Source of the DNA: Holothuria scabra
Lineage: Eukaryota > Echinodermata > Holothuroidea > Aspidochirotida > Holothuriidae
Direction: 5' to 3'
Length of the DNA: 64,000 nucleotides
NCBI GenBank assembly: GCA_037179385.1
Contig: CM074187.1
Coordinates: forward strand, 7,378,001-7,442,000
Shown here: positions 43,404 to 55,746 of the stretch, one piece after another
Layout of the letters: each line of letters starts with the position of its first letter
How positions within the stretch are numbered: position 1 is the stretch's first letter
Notes under the pieces: generated by a model
Database searches by the model: none
Told to the model about the DNA's origin: nothing
What the model saw: only the letters and a program-made list of their open reading frames with translations
Program-made: the position numbers and the translations under genes

Positions 43404-44690
43404 ATGTTGATTTTGGTTTGAAGTTTTGCCCTATAACATTTAGTGCCAGTATTAATACGCATAAGAGTAAGTGGGTAGAACAAAATCTGAAAAAGTTAAA
43501 AAGGAAAAAAACTGTTCATCAGGCTGACATGTTAGTTAATTTATCTTTGTCATAGGTATGCTGATTTTGCTGTAAGTGTCTCGGCCTATAGATTTTCATG
43601 AAATATGTGAGTTAAACAAAGGCTGTATGAGGGTTATTTGGGGACATAGTCTGAACATATTGGAGAAAGCTTCCATGCCCACAAAGCAGAGGAATTGTTC
43701 AGTGGGGAACTTCATAAGTGTAAACTTTGAACAGATCAAGTGCTCCGGCTGTATGATGCCCAAAATTTCTTTTAGAACATGCAAGCATTGTTTCTTCCAT
43801 AACCCTAAAGAAAATATGAAGATAACATTAAATTTAGTATCAAAGATTGTTAAAAGTTACAGACAAACCTTGTGCCACTGTCCTCATAAGGACATGGAAG
43901 TGGGAACTAGATAATTAAATACACCACGGGTAATTAGTTTTATAAAAAGAACTAAATAACTGATCATTTGGATCAAATACCCTTGAGCATGCTTGAACTG
44001 AGATTGCCTAATTGAATGAATCAAATTGTAACTGACCCACCAGAGTCTGTGAAAATTGCTGGTCACTGTTATCTTTAATACCTAATTCATCACATTTGAC
44101 TGCCACAGTGTCCTGAGGGGTTTTCTCATTGAATCATACAGCTCAATGGCTTTAACCATTTCCTACCTGTCTGGAGATAGTGTCTGACACTTATTTAGCC
44201 CCCTCAGTAAGGCTTGTTTTTCAGAAAGTACTGTAGTTCAGGAAATCAAAACTAGCAAATGGTATCTACTGTGTATCAAACAAAGGACACTTGACTTGTC
44301 CTCTGTTATGTGGTGTTCCTACAAGCAGACAATTTAAGGCAAATTACAAATCTTGTTAATTTCTGGATTATTAGGGTTCCCATTTTTTGTTAATTTTCAA
44401 GGATATCATAGTCATTGGGAAGGGCATTACACCAAAAAACAAATACAAAAGGACCACCACTAATAGCCAAGGTTACACCTTTCTGTTGAGATGTCTCTAT
44501 TGTATGTTCCAATTTATGGATGACTATTAGGATTAGGGCTTGTTGTAACACTAACCTCAATGCAGTCAACTTTTTGGATCATATAGACATCATTATATAG
44601 AGAGCTATCCTCAATACCCAAAATTTTGATTTAAAGGAGCATGTTTCAAAAATATCTCTTTGTCAAGTTAATAGACAACATAGTTTACCA
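43404..44690. other. No feature recognised
   Basis: Between the DIRS right end and the resumed AGGTCA-type units of the surrounding HINE-like element. No exon, transposon end or repeat that I can support. Confidence 0.35.
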
Positions 44691-45189
44691 GCATCATAAC
44701 TGCGTGGGAGATTTCTCTTGTTTGTGAAGGTCAAAGGTTGGGGTCACAAAAGGGCAAAACCTTGAAGACATGACATTTTATGTGGTTATTGAACTGTGGA
44801 GGGATCTCATACTCAGTTTGTGAATTGCTCATATTTAGCATGTTGATGGTCTTTTTAGGTAGTTGCTCCCTATTGTTTTAAGTGAGTGTGAAAGGTCGTT
44901 TTGGGTCACATGATCTCAAAATTTTTTGACCTTACTAGTATACCTCAGTATTTGTGAGGGATCTCATGTTTGTCATGTGGGCATCCATGTTCATTATTAC
45001 AATATATCATATGGCAAGGAATCACTAAGCCTTTTGGCTTTCTATAGTTTGTAATATTCAATTTTGCATCCCCAGATTTTTACAAACAGAAGTAAAGTTG
45101 TTACATTCTTCACATAATGCCACTATTATCGTCACAACTAGCTCGCAAGCATGCTCCCCGTATACATGAACCTATTTGCTAACTACACA

Positions 45190-45690
45190 CACACACACAC
45201 ACACAGTTTCAGTTTCAGTTTCATTTATTCTCTATTTCACCTCGAAGAGGTATAAGATACTTACAAATAGACAAATAGAATATAACAAATGGAAGTGATA
45301 CAACAAAATGCATCAAAGTACAAAAAAGAACGGTTTAAAGAACAAAGCAAAAGTAGAGAAAAAAGGAAAAATGATAACAAACATAACATAATGATAGTAC
45401 CATCTGATACTGCTTTTAACAAACTAAGACAATTCAGACACCAGTCACCTATAGATTTAAGATTACAATTAACCTGAGAATTTATTCATAATTATCGTAC
45501 AAAACTTAAACAAGTTGGACACGATCTTCGTATTTCTACTCTGAAAAAGTTCCTTCAATTTAACAGTTGTGGGCCGTCTTCTAAAATATGGCTTAAGTAA
45601 TAATTTACGTTCTGTGGTAAAGTAAGGGCACTGCAAAATATAGTGGAATTCACACAGACTGTCAAAATGGATCAATGTTTACCTTTTTTG
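45190..45690 (-). pseudogene. LINE 3' end with (GAAACT)n(GT)n tail, minus strand
   Basis: On the - strand, a 68-codon frame (45675 to 45469) gives CEFHYILQCPYFTTERKLLL then KPYFRRRPTTVKLKEL and a FCTIIMNKF end. This matches the C-terminal 'H.l..CP.y...R..l' segment common in Jockey/L1-like LINE proteins. A ~260-base 3' UTR follows, then three GAAACT units and a (GT)n run (45187-45206), a typical LINE terminus. The copy is 5'-truncated near 45690. Confidence 0.65.
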
Positions 45691-46223
45691 AAAGATGAAG
45701 AGCGCCATCTTTTCCTCAGAAAATCGACATTTTTGTCGTAAGGAACACGGTAGGCAATTTTTCACGGTTTTCCGCTTGGAAGTAATTTCGACATGTGAAT
45801 GAATTGACATTGATTCTTTTTCAGGTCAACTCCTTTCTTTTATATGGTCATGTTTTGTTTTCTATGGAACGATTTAGTAAAGATATCTTCAGATAAAGGA
45901 AACTTTGAATTTGACAACACATGGTTAAAGGCATCTTTCCGCGAGTTAAATTGGTCCAATTCTTTCCAAAAGTAGCATTCGGAACTCTATTCGTATAAAC
46001 CCCACGAAAAAATGTCTGAAAATGTGCCCTAGCGTGGATTTAAGTACCCGGATATGCCGTTAAATTGGGCCAGTTATTGTATCGGTTGTTACATTGTCGA
46101 TCACATCTATTAGTTCAGTAAAAGACGTGGAGGAAGTCAGAACAATAAGTTTGAATACTTCTCATTAGTCGAGCTCTCAGATAGTCTCTGCATTTACAAC
46201 AACAATGGCTGATTTTACAGCCC
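45691..46223. other. No feature recognised
   Basis: No exon or repeat that I can support in this ~530-base stretch. Confidence 0.4.
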
Positions 46224-46528
46224 TTAAAGGCAGTCATTCGTCACCCCAAAATACAGTTTCAGTATACATATATCAATACTCTCAATTGGTACAGCTCTTT
46301 GATTGGCATCACATTCAAACAATGCATCTTAGCTAAATTACACAGCATGGGCACTGAGAGTGTCTAGACTACACATTATGGACTTGTATGGCCACTGGGA
46401 CAAGCCATGAAGCAATAAACTAGGATTGTGTCTGGATAAAGAAGAGTTTCAGATAAATGTGGGAGGGGCTAGAAGTAAGTAGGTTGGGAGAATTGGAACT
46501 GTTTGGGATGATGAAAATACGCCTTTAA
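46224..46528. mobile_element. TTAA-flanked MITE, copy 2
   Basis: 305 bp bounded by TTAA (46224-46227 and 46525-46528). It aligns end to end with the copy at 14564-14880, in the same orientation, with about a dozen bases missing near the right end. Confidence 0.7.
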
Positions 46529-46701
46529 CGATGGATGTACGGGTATACCGTTTCCTAGTTAACTATGTAAGATCGTGAAGACAAGATGACTGTTAATTCT
46601 TTCCACTTCTGTGCTACACGTGAGCCAACAGCTCAACACTTTGTAGAACAACTTTCATTTTGCAACCTTTGTGTGTCTATGAAGACGCCTTCGCAGCACA
46701 T

Positions 46702-48992
46702 CTTCAAGTGCATCTCAAGTCAATTCAAAAATATATATATTACACACAATGAAAAATGAATTCTAACAGTCTAACTCCCATCTTCGTAGGACATTCTTGA
46801 GCCGAGATATAAAATTTTGAAGTTCATTCACTCAGACTTAAATGGTACGTTGTGCAATAATTTGTGATGTCATTGTTATACTACTCAAATTACAATCTTT
46901 GTTTTTCTGAAAGTTATTGAAGCTTGTACCAAGGGTGATAGCTCGCTTACTCTCAGTATGGGATGATGTAATTAATGAAACCCTCTTTGTTCAACATGAT
47001 TTGCAAGGAAACACGGAAGTGTTCAAACTTCAAGGTCATTAAACCTTTTTAATTTTTAAAGGGAAACAAAGCAGGAAACGTGAGTTATACAACAAGAAAA
47101 TCACAAATTTTGCGAAATGGACTCATTTTTGGTTCCTTGTGTAACAAAGGAACCTATGCAGTCACCTTGGCGTATGTATGTGTGTGTGTGTATGTGTGTG
47201 TGTGTGTATGTGACGGATTGGAATGCGAGGTATGTGGTGCGATAACTCAATAACCGAGTAATCAATTTTTTTCAAACTTGGTATGTATGTAGATGTTGTG
47301 GAGTAGATGTGCCCTATCGTTTTTGGTGGAGGTCAAAGGTCACTGGTGATCACCAGAGGCCAAAAACTGAATTTCTGTTAGTAGCTGTAACTCAGTATCC
47401 GTTGTTCAAGCAGTGGCATCATTTTAGGATAAGTTAGATTGGTAGGAGGTGAAAATGTTGGTACATTAACCAAAATAATTGGAAAGGGTCAAAAGGTCAA
47501 AAAGTAATGTTTTATTGATATCTTGCCACTGAAACATTTTAGAGGGGTGGTGTAATGGAGATTTCTGTTCGTCTAAGTGAAATGCACGTGATGACCCCCC
47601 TTGACCTCACTTGACCTCATTTGACCTTTGTGACTTTTTCGTGACTTTTTTGTGACGTCAAGATTTGTCTTGATCAGACGAACCAAAAAGGCTATTACAC
47701 TACCCTCCTACAATGTTCGTTACTTGAGTTACTGACATCTAAATGACAGGCTAGTGTGTACATGTAGGTCATATGTAGGCCTATTGCAATGCCAGGTATG
47801 CGGTGCAATTACTCAATAACCAAGTAACATAGTGGAAATAATGGAAAGTTGTGTTCGTCTAAGTAAAGTGCACGTGAAGACTCTTTGGGTCTTTGTTCAA
47901 TTGGTTTAAAAGTCCAGCTGAAGTTTAATGCCTTTAGACAAATGCAATGTATAAAAGAAAAGAAGAATTATAACCCCCTCTCAGTCTAAAAGCAGTTTAG
48001 TTAACAATCAGGACAGTAATGCAATTATTATTAAAAACAACCTTTTCCTCACATACAGTATTGAATAAAGTTATTCACAGTGCAAGCTAAGATTCCAATT
48101 TCAATAGTAAAATATGAAAGCAGTTTCTCTTCTTTACCTCTGCTTTTACCCTAGGGACTACAATGCTGTTTCTAACACCCTCTTTAGGTTAAAAGGTCAT
48201 GTTGAAAGTCATTTATTAGATTCTACAGAGCTATGTTTGTTTCTTGGTCTTCTAGCCAAATTGTGAAGAAGTAATTGGTGGTAATAAATCACTATCGGGC
48301 TGCCGTTAGTAGCAGAATTGTGGGCTTTTCCTTATTTTTGCTTTTCAGGCAAACACATTGGGTAGTCTAAAGGACAACCATGACATAATTTCTAATCATC
48401 CATCATAAATTTGGGTGGTCAGGAATGACCAGATGACTGTTAAATTTCTTTGGTGCAGAAGAGACTGTGTTTATTTAAAATCAGTTTTGATCTACTTTGA
48501 CTGTATTTGACCTTTGTGACTTCTTTTTAAGGTCTGGATTTGAATTGTTGAGATTGACCAAAAAGGCAATTAACTAATCTCCTATACTACCCCAAACTCA
48601 AGTAAATGACATTTTAGTGAAAGGTGATGAATGTATTTGTCGCATGGAAGTGGGCAGTGTGCAGGGTGATAATTTGAAAAGTTTAGTGTTCCATTTCTCT
48701 CAAACGGCAAGTGCTTGTATGATTTTGAAATTTAATGTGCCCCTGTGTTTTTGGGTGATGGCCAAAAGTCATTGGGATTAAAGGTGCAAATTATGCCTTA
48801 CCTTAGGACTACCTTAATACAATATCATCTTTAATGCAAGGAACCATAGTGCCCTTGGGCTCTTGTTTAAGTGAATAAATCCAACATTTTATATCTCGGC
48901 CCAGTGATGTCATATAAAGATGGGAGTTGGACTGTTAGAATACATTTTTCATGATGTTTAATATAATTTTTTTACTTGAGGTACACTTTCAA
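46702..48992. mobile_element. Long-inverted-repeat element, copy 2 (split)
   Basis: The left part (46702-47130) and right part (48867-48992) align with the uninterrupted copy at 36761-37318. The inverted ends are diverged (ttcaagtgcatctcaagtc on the left, gacttgaggtacactttcaa-like on the right). It is interrupted by a HINE-like element of a second family. Confidence 0.7.
47131..48866 (+). mobile_element. HINE-like element, family 2
   Basis: Begins with the hairpin GGTTCCTT / AAGGAACC (47131-47154) and (GT)n runs near 47175-47208. It then has AGGTCA-type text (ggaggtcaaaggtcactgg near 47330) and a long unique body. The 3' end has CAAGGAACC (48837-48845), inverse to the 5' GGTTCCTTG, followed by a GCCC-TT-GGGC stem-loop (48851-48860) and CTCTTGTT. 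Same architecture as the family 1 elements but different terminal sequence. It is inserted in the long-inverted-repeat element, whose other copy gives the pre-insertion site near 37188-37192. Confidence 0.6.
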
Positions 48993-49301
48993 TTTTCAGC
49001 TAGTTACCAGTCTTTTCCGAGACTACTTACTAATGTACTGTGCGCCCTTAGGCTCTTTTTAAGAGCATTTAAGAAGTTACTCAAACGTCTTAGCCAAGAC
49101 TATTAAGTTTAGTTTTATGTTCAGTTTTAGGGAAAACGATTTGCTAACCAGTGACCCTGTAGTAGAGTTAGCGAGAATGAAAACCGGTAGCATTCAACCA
49201 GTGATCAGAGATAAAATCAGTTTTTCGTAATTTCTATACCAATCTTGCTCACAGGACTTCATTTTAACGTCTTTACTCGATGGACGTGCATGAGCCTATC
49301 C
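48993..49301. other. No feature recognised
   Basis: No supported exon or repeat. Confidence 0.4.
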
Positions 49302-49613
49302 CAGGCGCGTAGCCAGGAATTTGTCAATGAAGAGACGAAACGTGCAAACTATCTTGTCGTAGCGTAGCGCCAACTTATAGGTAGTTTGGCGCTAGACTGG
49401 CAAAGCAAAGAAATAAGTTAAAATAAAAAGCTGGCCGAAATACCTTACATACAGATCGACCGGAAATGGTACATTCCAAGCCTTAAAAGATGAATTTATA
49501 AGCATAGGACACGGAATGCTAGCGATTACATGACAACAAATTAATAAAACCAAGAATATGCTCAGAGCGGAGCTGGGGGCAACCCCCTTAGTCCCTCCTT
49601 GGCTACGCGCCTG
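49302..49613. mobile_element. CAGGCGCGTAGCCA inverted-repeat element
   Basis: CAGGCGCGTAGCCAGGA at 49302-49318 and TCCTTGGCTACGCGCCTG ending at 49613 are inverted ends, 14 bases perfect. They are related to the CAGTGGCGTAGCC ends at 7884-9508. GGGGGC/GCCCCC-like pairs lie inside the right end. No clear target duplication. Non-coding. Confidence 0.6.
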
Positions 49614-50453
49614 GTCTTTATAGCCGTTTTCCCAAGAGTTGGATTGGTAGAGGGTCGTTGCTGTGGATACTAGTCCTTCTTTCAGAAAGAACTCAGGAAA
49701 TCCTTTGCCGTATGTAGGCCATATCATCCATGAACCTATTACACTGTTATCTCATATGCACCCTTCAGCAAAACCGCTGATATCGAATCGGACGGTATTG
49801 CAATTGCGGATGTCACGTCATCGTCAAGAGATTGTTCCTTATCATCGACAAGGTTGTACTGTCAGCCCAATCATGTTGTTTAACGTATAAAGACCACTTC
49901 ACCGAAGACAAGGGCTATGGCCAGAGTGGATAAAGCACGAAACCTCAAAACTTGGGGAATTAAATCGAGCCAGAATAACGTTTGGTTAGTTTTTCAAACG
50001 TTGTACTCAAAACTACACGAATGCCTCATTTTGTGAGTTCAAGTTATATCGTGTTAGTGACGCAATGGCATCCGAGGTTTTCGTTTGCGATAAAATCTAT
50101 CAAAATAACAAAGCTAAGTGACCAAAAATTACCAGGTAAAATGTACTTCTATCAATTCATTTTCAGGCTATAACAAAAAAAAATAATTTGGCAATGAGGT
50201 GTCCATTTTACTCGACATCGCATGCAAAATTGGACAAAAGTTCCATTTGGGTAGGAGCATTCCATCTCCCTGACTTAGACATGTAGACGGCAACATTCTA
50301 ATCAATAAGCGCCAGCGCTTCTTTCTCGTGTAAGATGAATGTCTGATGCATTGACGTAGCCAAGACTTTTTATTGAGGCCAACCGCAGGACTTGAAAGCT
50401 GACCTGGGACAGGTGTGTAACAGGAGGGGTTGCTCCGACTCCTTGAGAAATTG

Positions 50454-50484
<31 letters not shown>

Positions 50485-51987
50485 TTCAGTACCCTCACAT
50501 GCAATTTGATGCAACATTTAGCTTCATTTGAAGTTAATTTTTGTCCCATTTAAAAAATAAAAATATTTTGGGAATCCAATGACCCCGTACCCCTTCTGTC
50601 TACGTCAATAACTTGCAGGACTACTATTATGACCGTACGAAAAGAATACAACAAATACCGGATTTCGGGTGAAGCAACCCTAAATTAACATCTCGTTAAC
50701 GGTTACTTGTATCAGTGAGATAGGGCATTCTGTGAGTTGTTGTTTCGGAGGGAAGTTCACTTCTGGGTTGCTTCACACAGCAGCAGTTGTTTCTTCATAT
50801 GGATACGTTACGTGATTCACTATGAGAGTGGGGGAGGGGGCGGAACAGTTTTGGACCATGCACCCTCACCCTACCCCATTGACCAAAATGTACATTTTGG
50901 ATGCTACATTTTCCGCTTTTTCTACGAGCAAGAACCTTTTATTAATTTTAAAAAAAAAATCTTTAGTGTGGACACTACTTACTGTGTTAGGAACGTAATT
51001 TGTGCCGAAAATTTGTTTTCTTTTACATATTTGTAAATATGGAACTTGTATTGCAGAAAATAGTTTAGATTCAGGATTTCCGGTAAGGAAATTTGAATAT
51101 TTGAGGGACTATCGAAGAATCTGCGTTCCCTATTAGTATGTAGCTAAGACAGCATTTCGACTGAAGATCGTTGCTGTTACACTATGTTTTCTAAGGAGTG
51201 CAGATTGGGACTTCTCGGCGACATTCTTGAAGTTCCCGAAAATTTGTTGCCTTTTTTAGACAAAATATTTAAAATTTAAAAAACCTATATATTGAAGAAA
51301 AGTTTAGGGAAACGGCACTGTAGCGGCTCGGAAAAGTTTACCACTGACCGCTTTATGAGCGACCACTAACTGCGTTAGGGTTGCAGTTTAGGGCGCGCGA
51401 AGTGCGCGGAAAATTTTGCCTTTTTTAAAACTAACAATTACAGATATGGAGCTTTTATTTAGAATTCAGAATTTTATGAAGGAAAGGGTGGGAAAACCGC
51501 ACTGTATTTGACTGGTGTCTCAAATGGAAAATTTCCGAATTTTTCACTTTTCGAGCAAGGGGGCAATCACCCCTGCCTCCTGTAGGAATATGAAGTCTTG
51601 TTCGAAAGACTATCTCCGGTTGGCGCGGAGCGTACAGGAAATTTTACAAAATCGCAACCCCTCAGACAGCCGGAAATGGCATGTCTCGGGCTTGTAAGTA
51701 GTAGCTAAGTTTTCTGATTTTTCTGTCAAGTGTGAACATCAGAGCCGTATTGCGACGCGCTATTTTTGCCCCTTTTAAACAAAGATATGTAGATACGGAG
51801 CATAAATTGCAAAAAGCTTTGGATTCTGGGTTTCCTGTAAGGAAATTTAAGGGGATTACTGAAGAATCTGCACTTCCTTCATATATTGAGGGCAAATTTG
51901 AGAATGACTGCTGTTTCTAAAGTCCTCCCGATTCTCTGGCAAAAAGACGTTCGGCGAAACCAAACTATAAACTGCTTCCCGAAGAAG
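49614..51987. other. Mostly unassigned; small elements inside
   Basis: Contains a probable small inverted-repeat unit at about 50350-50609 (ATTGACGTAG at 50350-50359 against CTACGTCAAT at 50600-50609, with a long T run at about 50453-50479 inside). It also contains one + strand copy of the dispersed ~110-bp module at about 51608-51700 (atctccggttggcgcggagcg, cagccggaaatggcatgtc). No gene recognised. Confidence 0.4.
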
Positions 51988-52238
51988 CTACAATCTTGGA
52001 CAAAACTAGTTGGAACACCCCCGCTCCCCCGTGCAATGTTGGAGATAATAAAGCCAATTTGGGACGCACCATTTTCTTTGGGACCCAACATTGTTCTGGG
52101 GGACGGGGGGTTTCGATAATCGTTTTTTTCTGTAGGACCTAACTTTTCAAAGGGGGATAGAGGTCGTGGAAATAGTACTCCGCACCATAAACAACACAAT
52201 GACGTGAGGTGTTCCAACAGTTTTGTCCAAGATTGTAG
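51988..52238. mobile_element. mariner-like MITE with 31-bp inverted ends
   Basis: CTACAATCTTGGACAAAACT at 51988 onwards and its inverse ending GATTGTAG at 52238 are inverted repeats of about 31 bases (one-base indel). With TA taken as the target duplication (51989-51990 and 52236-52237) the ends read CAATCTTGGACAAAACT, in the style of Tc1/mariner MITEs. The 250-bp body is non-coding. Confidence 0.65.
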
Positions 52239-52471
52239 ATTGCACGACGACTAAACAATTGTTGCTACATAATGTTATCTAAGGCCTACGAACTGACACT
52301 CTCCGATGACATTTCAAAAGTTTCCCCAACTTTTTTGTCCTTTTTGGACAAAATATTTCAAAATTAAAAGCTCTAATTGAAGAAAATTTGGAATTCTATC
52401 ATAAACAGTTTCCAAAAAAAAAATAGCAATATAGCTGCCGTTTTCCTCTTGATGATGTAGTGTCACGTGTA

Positions 52472-53790
52472 CAGAGGCGTCACCAGACATTTCATTCTGG
52501 GGGGGCACTGAGGGGGCACAACGATTTTGTGGGGGGCATATATCGACTCCACTCATGGCGCCGTAGGCGCCACCTAGCGCGAAGCGCGAGGCTTAACGGG
52601 TGGGGTCCAGGGGCCCGCCTTAGGGCCCCTGGTGGGGTCCAGGGGCAAAGCCCCTGTGGGGGTCCAGGGGGCGAAGCCCCCGGAAGCTCCTGTGTTTTAG
52701 TGTGTTTGTGAGGTATTAAAGACGTTATTTAAGGGTAATTTTATTGACTAAACACTGGTCTAAAAATTACCTCCAGGGTAACTTCAAGTAAGCCTCTCGA
52801 TAAAGACCACTGATTCAACTACCAAGAGCTTATCCGGCTGACATTTTGAAAATGGGGTAGATGATCTATAGAGTAAAAAGTTGATGGGCACTTCAATTTG
52901 AATTTTGGTGGGGGTCCAGGGGGCGAAGCCCCCGGAAGCTCCCGTGTTTTAACGTGTTTTTGAGGTATTAAAGACGTTATTTAAGGGTAATTTTTTGACT
53001 TAACACTGGTGTAAAAGTTACGTCCAGGGTTACTTTCAAGTAAGCCTCTCTATAAAGACCACTGATTCAACTACCAAGAGCGGATCCGGCTGACATTTTG
53101 AAAATGTGGTAGATGATCTATAGAGAAAAAAGTTGATGGGCACTTCCATGTGAGTTTTGGTGGAGGTCCAGGGGGCGAAGCCCCTGGAAGCTCCTGGGTC
53201 TTTAGCGTGTTTGTAAGGTTTTAAAGTTGTTTTTTTAAAAGGGTTGTTTTACACTGGCCTAAAAAATTACTTACAGGGCAATTTCGAGTAAGATTTTATT
53301 TTTGATAACAACACAAACGTTAGTGAAACTACTCTCAAGAGCGTATCAGGCTGACAATTTGAGGAAGGTGAGCTGCACCGTGACTATAAAGAGAAAGAAA
53401 GGCAGTTGATGGGCAATTAGATGTGATCCTCTGAAGGAAAAATGTAGGCTTAATCCTCCTTGAAGGGTTACCTGAGCTGTGCGCCACCTCCAATTGACGT
53501 AGTCGGAAGTGTAGTCGGAAGTGTGAAGAAAATTTTGAAAAAACGTAACCCCTCAGACAGCCGGAAATGGCATTTCCAAGGTTTTTTGCGATATTTTCAT
53601 TTGGAAAACATGAAAATTTACTGCCTTTTCTTTTCAACAGAGGAATCGAATCCTAAAAAATTCATAGTCACACTCTGACTACAGAAGACATATTTTTTTT
53701 GAAAATCTCAAATCTCAGTTGGGGGGGGGGGGCACACGATTTTTCAGGGGGGCATGTGCCCCCCTGCCCCCTCCCTTGGCGACGCCACTG
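52472..53790. mobile_element. hAT-like element with perfect 8-bp TSD and 252-bp array
   Basis: Ends CAGAGGCGTCACCAG (52472-52486) and CTTGGCGACGCCACTG (53775-53790) are inverted repeats related to the CAGTGGCG family. CACGTGTA flanks it exactly on both sides (52464-52471 and 53791-53798). Inside are a 252-bp tandem array, a dispersed-module copy near 53503-53585 and G/C runs near both ends. No transposase frame. Confidence 0.85.
52570..53420. repeat. 252-bp tandem repeats with GAA-loop hairpins
   Basis: The landmark GTCCAGGGGGCGAAGCCCC recurs at about 52662, 52914 and 53166, exactly 252 bases apart. Each unit continues with 'gtgtttgtgaggtattaaag', 'cactggt' and 'ttgatgggcacttc'. The landmark is a hairpin, GGGGGC-GAA-GCCCCC. 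Just upstream are similar ones, AGGGGC-AAA-GCCCCT and GCGC-GAA-GCGC. The last unit is diverged and incomplete. Confidence 0.8.
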
Positions 53791-53798
53791 CACGTGTA

Positions 53799-54604
53799 AA
53801 TGGTAAATATCCGATTTTGTCATTTTCAGAGCTCGGGAAAGTTTACCAAACTGATTTATGAGCGAGAACCAATGCATTCCACATTGCATTTTGCGGGGCG
53901 CTGGAAATTTTGGCTTTGGGGAAATTGGAAAAATGAAAAAGGGGGTTTTCTGACCCCGAAAGCGGGGAGCGGAAGCATGCTTCCGTCCTCCCTCATTTTT
54001 CACTGGGGCTGTCGTCTCCCAGCCCCCTCCCCCGCTTCTACATGCCATAAATGACAGACCAATGATGTAAATGGTCTGAGGGCCGTGAGATTGGCCAAGT
54101 TTTTGGTCCTTCGTGTGGGAAGCAGTTTAAAGTTTGGTTTCCCCGAACGGCCCTTTGCCAGAGGGTCGGGAGGACTTTAGAAAAAGCATTTAAATTATTT
54201 TAAGCACGCTCATACACGTATCTTTTCCCCGTTTGGTGTTTAATAACACTAAAAATTCCAAAACAGCCACAATTCAAAATCCATCAAATAATGGCCATTT
54301 TACAGTAACGGCGAAGCTAGGGACTTTGGTCAGAGGGGCGTGAATGGTCGACTGCATGACGCTGTGAAGCATTATGCTTAAAATAATGGGCCCCTGCTGG
54401 CAAGTTGGTTCTTCAGAGGACACCCGACCGTATGGACTCTCCGCAAATGTTTTGAAGGATAACTTATATTCTATCTTTTTATCATGCATAATCATCATAA
54501 CAAATTTCAAATTTTTGACCGATGTGGAAATGTTTCTGGTTTTCAGCCCTTATTTAAAAAACACTTTACTCATCGGTAGCCCCTAAGACTTTAGTTTGTA
54601 AGTT
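53799..54604. other. No feature recognised
   Basis: No exon or repeat that I can support. Confidence 0.4.
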
Positions 54605-54674
54605 TATTTTTAATTTTTAAAAATATCAGAATCGCTAACTTTTTTAATTTTTAAAAATATCAGAATCGCTAACC
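54605..54674. repeat. Two-copy tandem duplication
   Basis: 'tttttaatttttaaaaatat' followed by 'cagaatcgctaac' occurs twice in direct succession. Confidence 0.7.
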
Positions 54675-54804
54675 AAACTGTGAACTGATAAGTACAGGTT
54701 TATCAAAATAAATTCTAATAATGTGCAACTCTAACTCAACATCAGTATTTTTCCATAAGTATTTAGAAGGGATTTTTTTCAGATATTTAACTTTGTGTAT
54801 TCTT

Positions 54805-54954
54805 GGGCGATGCGCACTGCTTAACAAGAAGTTATCTAACTGGCTAACGGTACCCCTTATCCAGTTATCCCTAACCTTAAGAAAGAATCCAATCCATACA
54901 AGACAGTAGCAACAACCAAACAAAAACTCCTTGCTAAACAGTCCGCATCTGTCC
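54805..54954 (-). mobile_element. 150-bp hAT-like MITE, copy 1
   Basis: Ends GGGCGATGCGCACTGCTTAA (54805 onward) and TTGCTAAACAGTCCGCATCT...CC are inverted repeats. Flanking 8-mers gtattctt (54797-54804) and atattctt (54955-54962) agree at 7 of 8. It matches the copy at 63092-63243 in reverse orientation. Confidence 0.7.
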
Positions 54955-54962
54955 ATATTCTT

Positions 54963-55746
54963 TAGAACAGTAAATTATATTGCAATTATTCTAACAGACA
55001 ACTTTTTTTGGAAATCCTATTCTTTACTTTCCAAGTGAAAACAAGTTTTGTGTGTGTGTGTGTAAGGGTGTGTCACCATATTTCCATATTTTCCACAATT
55101 AGTTTGTGAGACTAGTGTAACTGGTTGACTAAGTAAAGTGTATCTTTATTTTGACCTGCGGTCATAATCATTGTAACAATCTGCTGAAAGGAGTAACCAA
55201 GTACGGCATACTTCACAACTAAAGTATCCTATGACTATTCATACGTTTCTTACCAAGCTTTATTGACTCAGTGATTTATATATGCCACAGTTGGAGTTTG
55301 TGACAAGTGAAATAATATAAAACAAGCGGAAATTGTTATCACGATTTTTCAAACCCAAGTGCACTCCAGGTCGATGGCGTCAGAGGCTACTTTCTTGATT
55401 GTCGATGTGACATCAGAGAAGTAGAAAACAACAAAGCATTGGACGGTATCCGGCGGATATAGCAATCACGTTTTATGTGGTCAACGCGGGAACCCAATGT
55501 CGACAAATTGGCAACGCCAGTTTCGTAGTTGTGAAAATAGAATTCTAAAATACATCGCTCTACGAGTATAGGTTAGACATGTGAAGCTTAAGGGGTACGT
55601 TTCTCTCCTCAAATCCCTGTCTTTTAATTTTAAAGCATGTAGCTGTGTAGGAAAACATAGAAACGTGGCTGTCTCATTCCGATAGGTGCACACCCAAAGA
55701 CTATGTAATTTAAGAAACGGCATGCACGCAGATATCGCGTGCAACT
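54963..55746. other. No feature recognised; short (GT)n
   Basis: A short (GT)n run lies near 55048. No exon or element that I can support. Confidence 0.4.

Larger units (their letters stand above)
38397..45043 (+). mobile_element. HINE-like element, family 1, copy B (split by DIRS)
   Basis: Same 5' hairpin as copy A (GATTCCTTGCC at 38397-38407, with GGCAAGGAATC after it), then a (GT)n run near 38432. Four array units follow, with the landmark near 38565, 38720, 38866 and 39012. Decayed units reappear at about 44700-44960, and the same 3' end as copy A (GGCAAGGAATC at 45013-45023, then the AAGCC-TTTT-GGCTT stem-loop) closes the element at about 45043. The DIRS element at 39266-43403 is nested inside. 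Unassigned sequence at 39070-39265 and 43404-44690 may belong to it or to other insertions. Confidence 0.55.
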
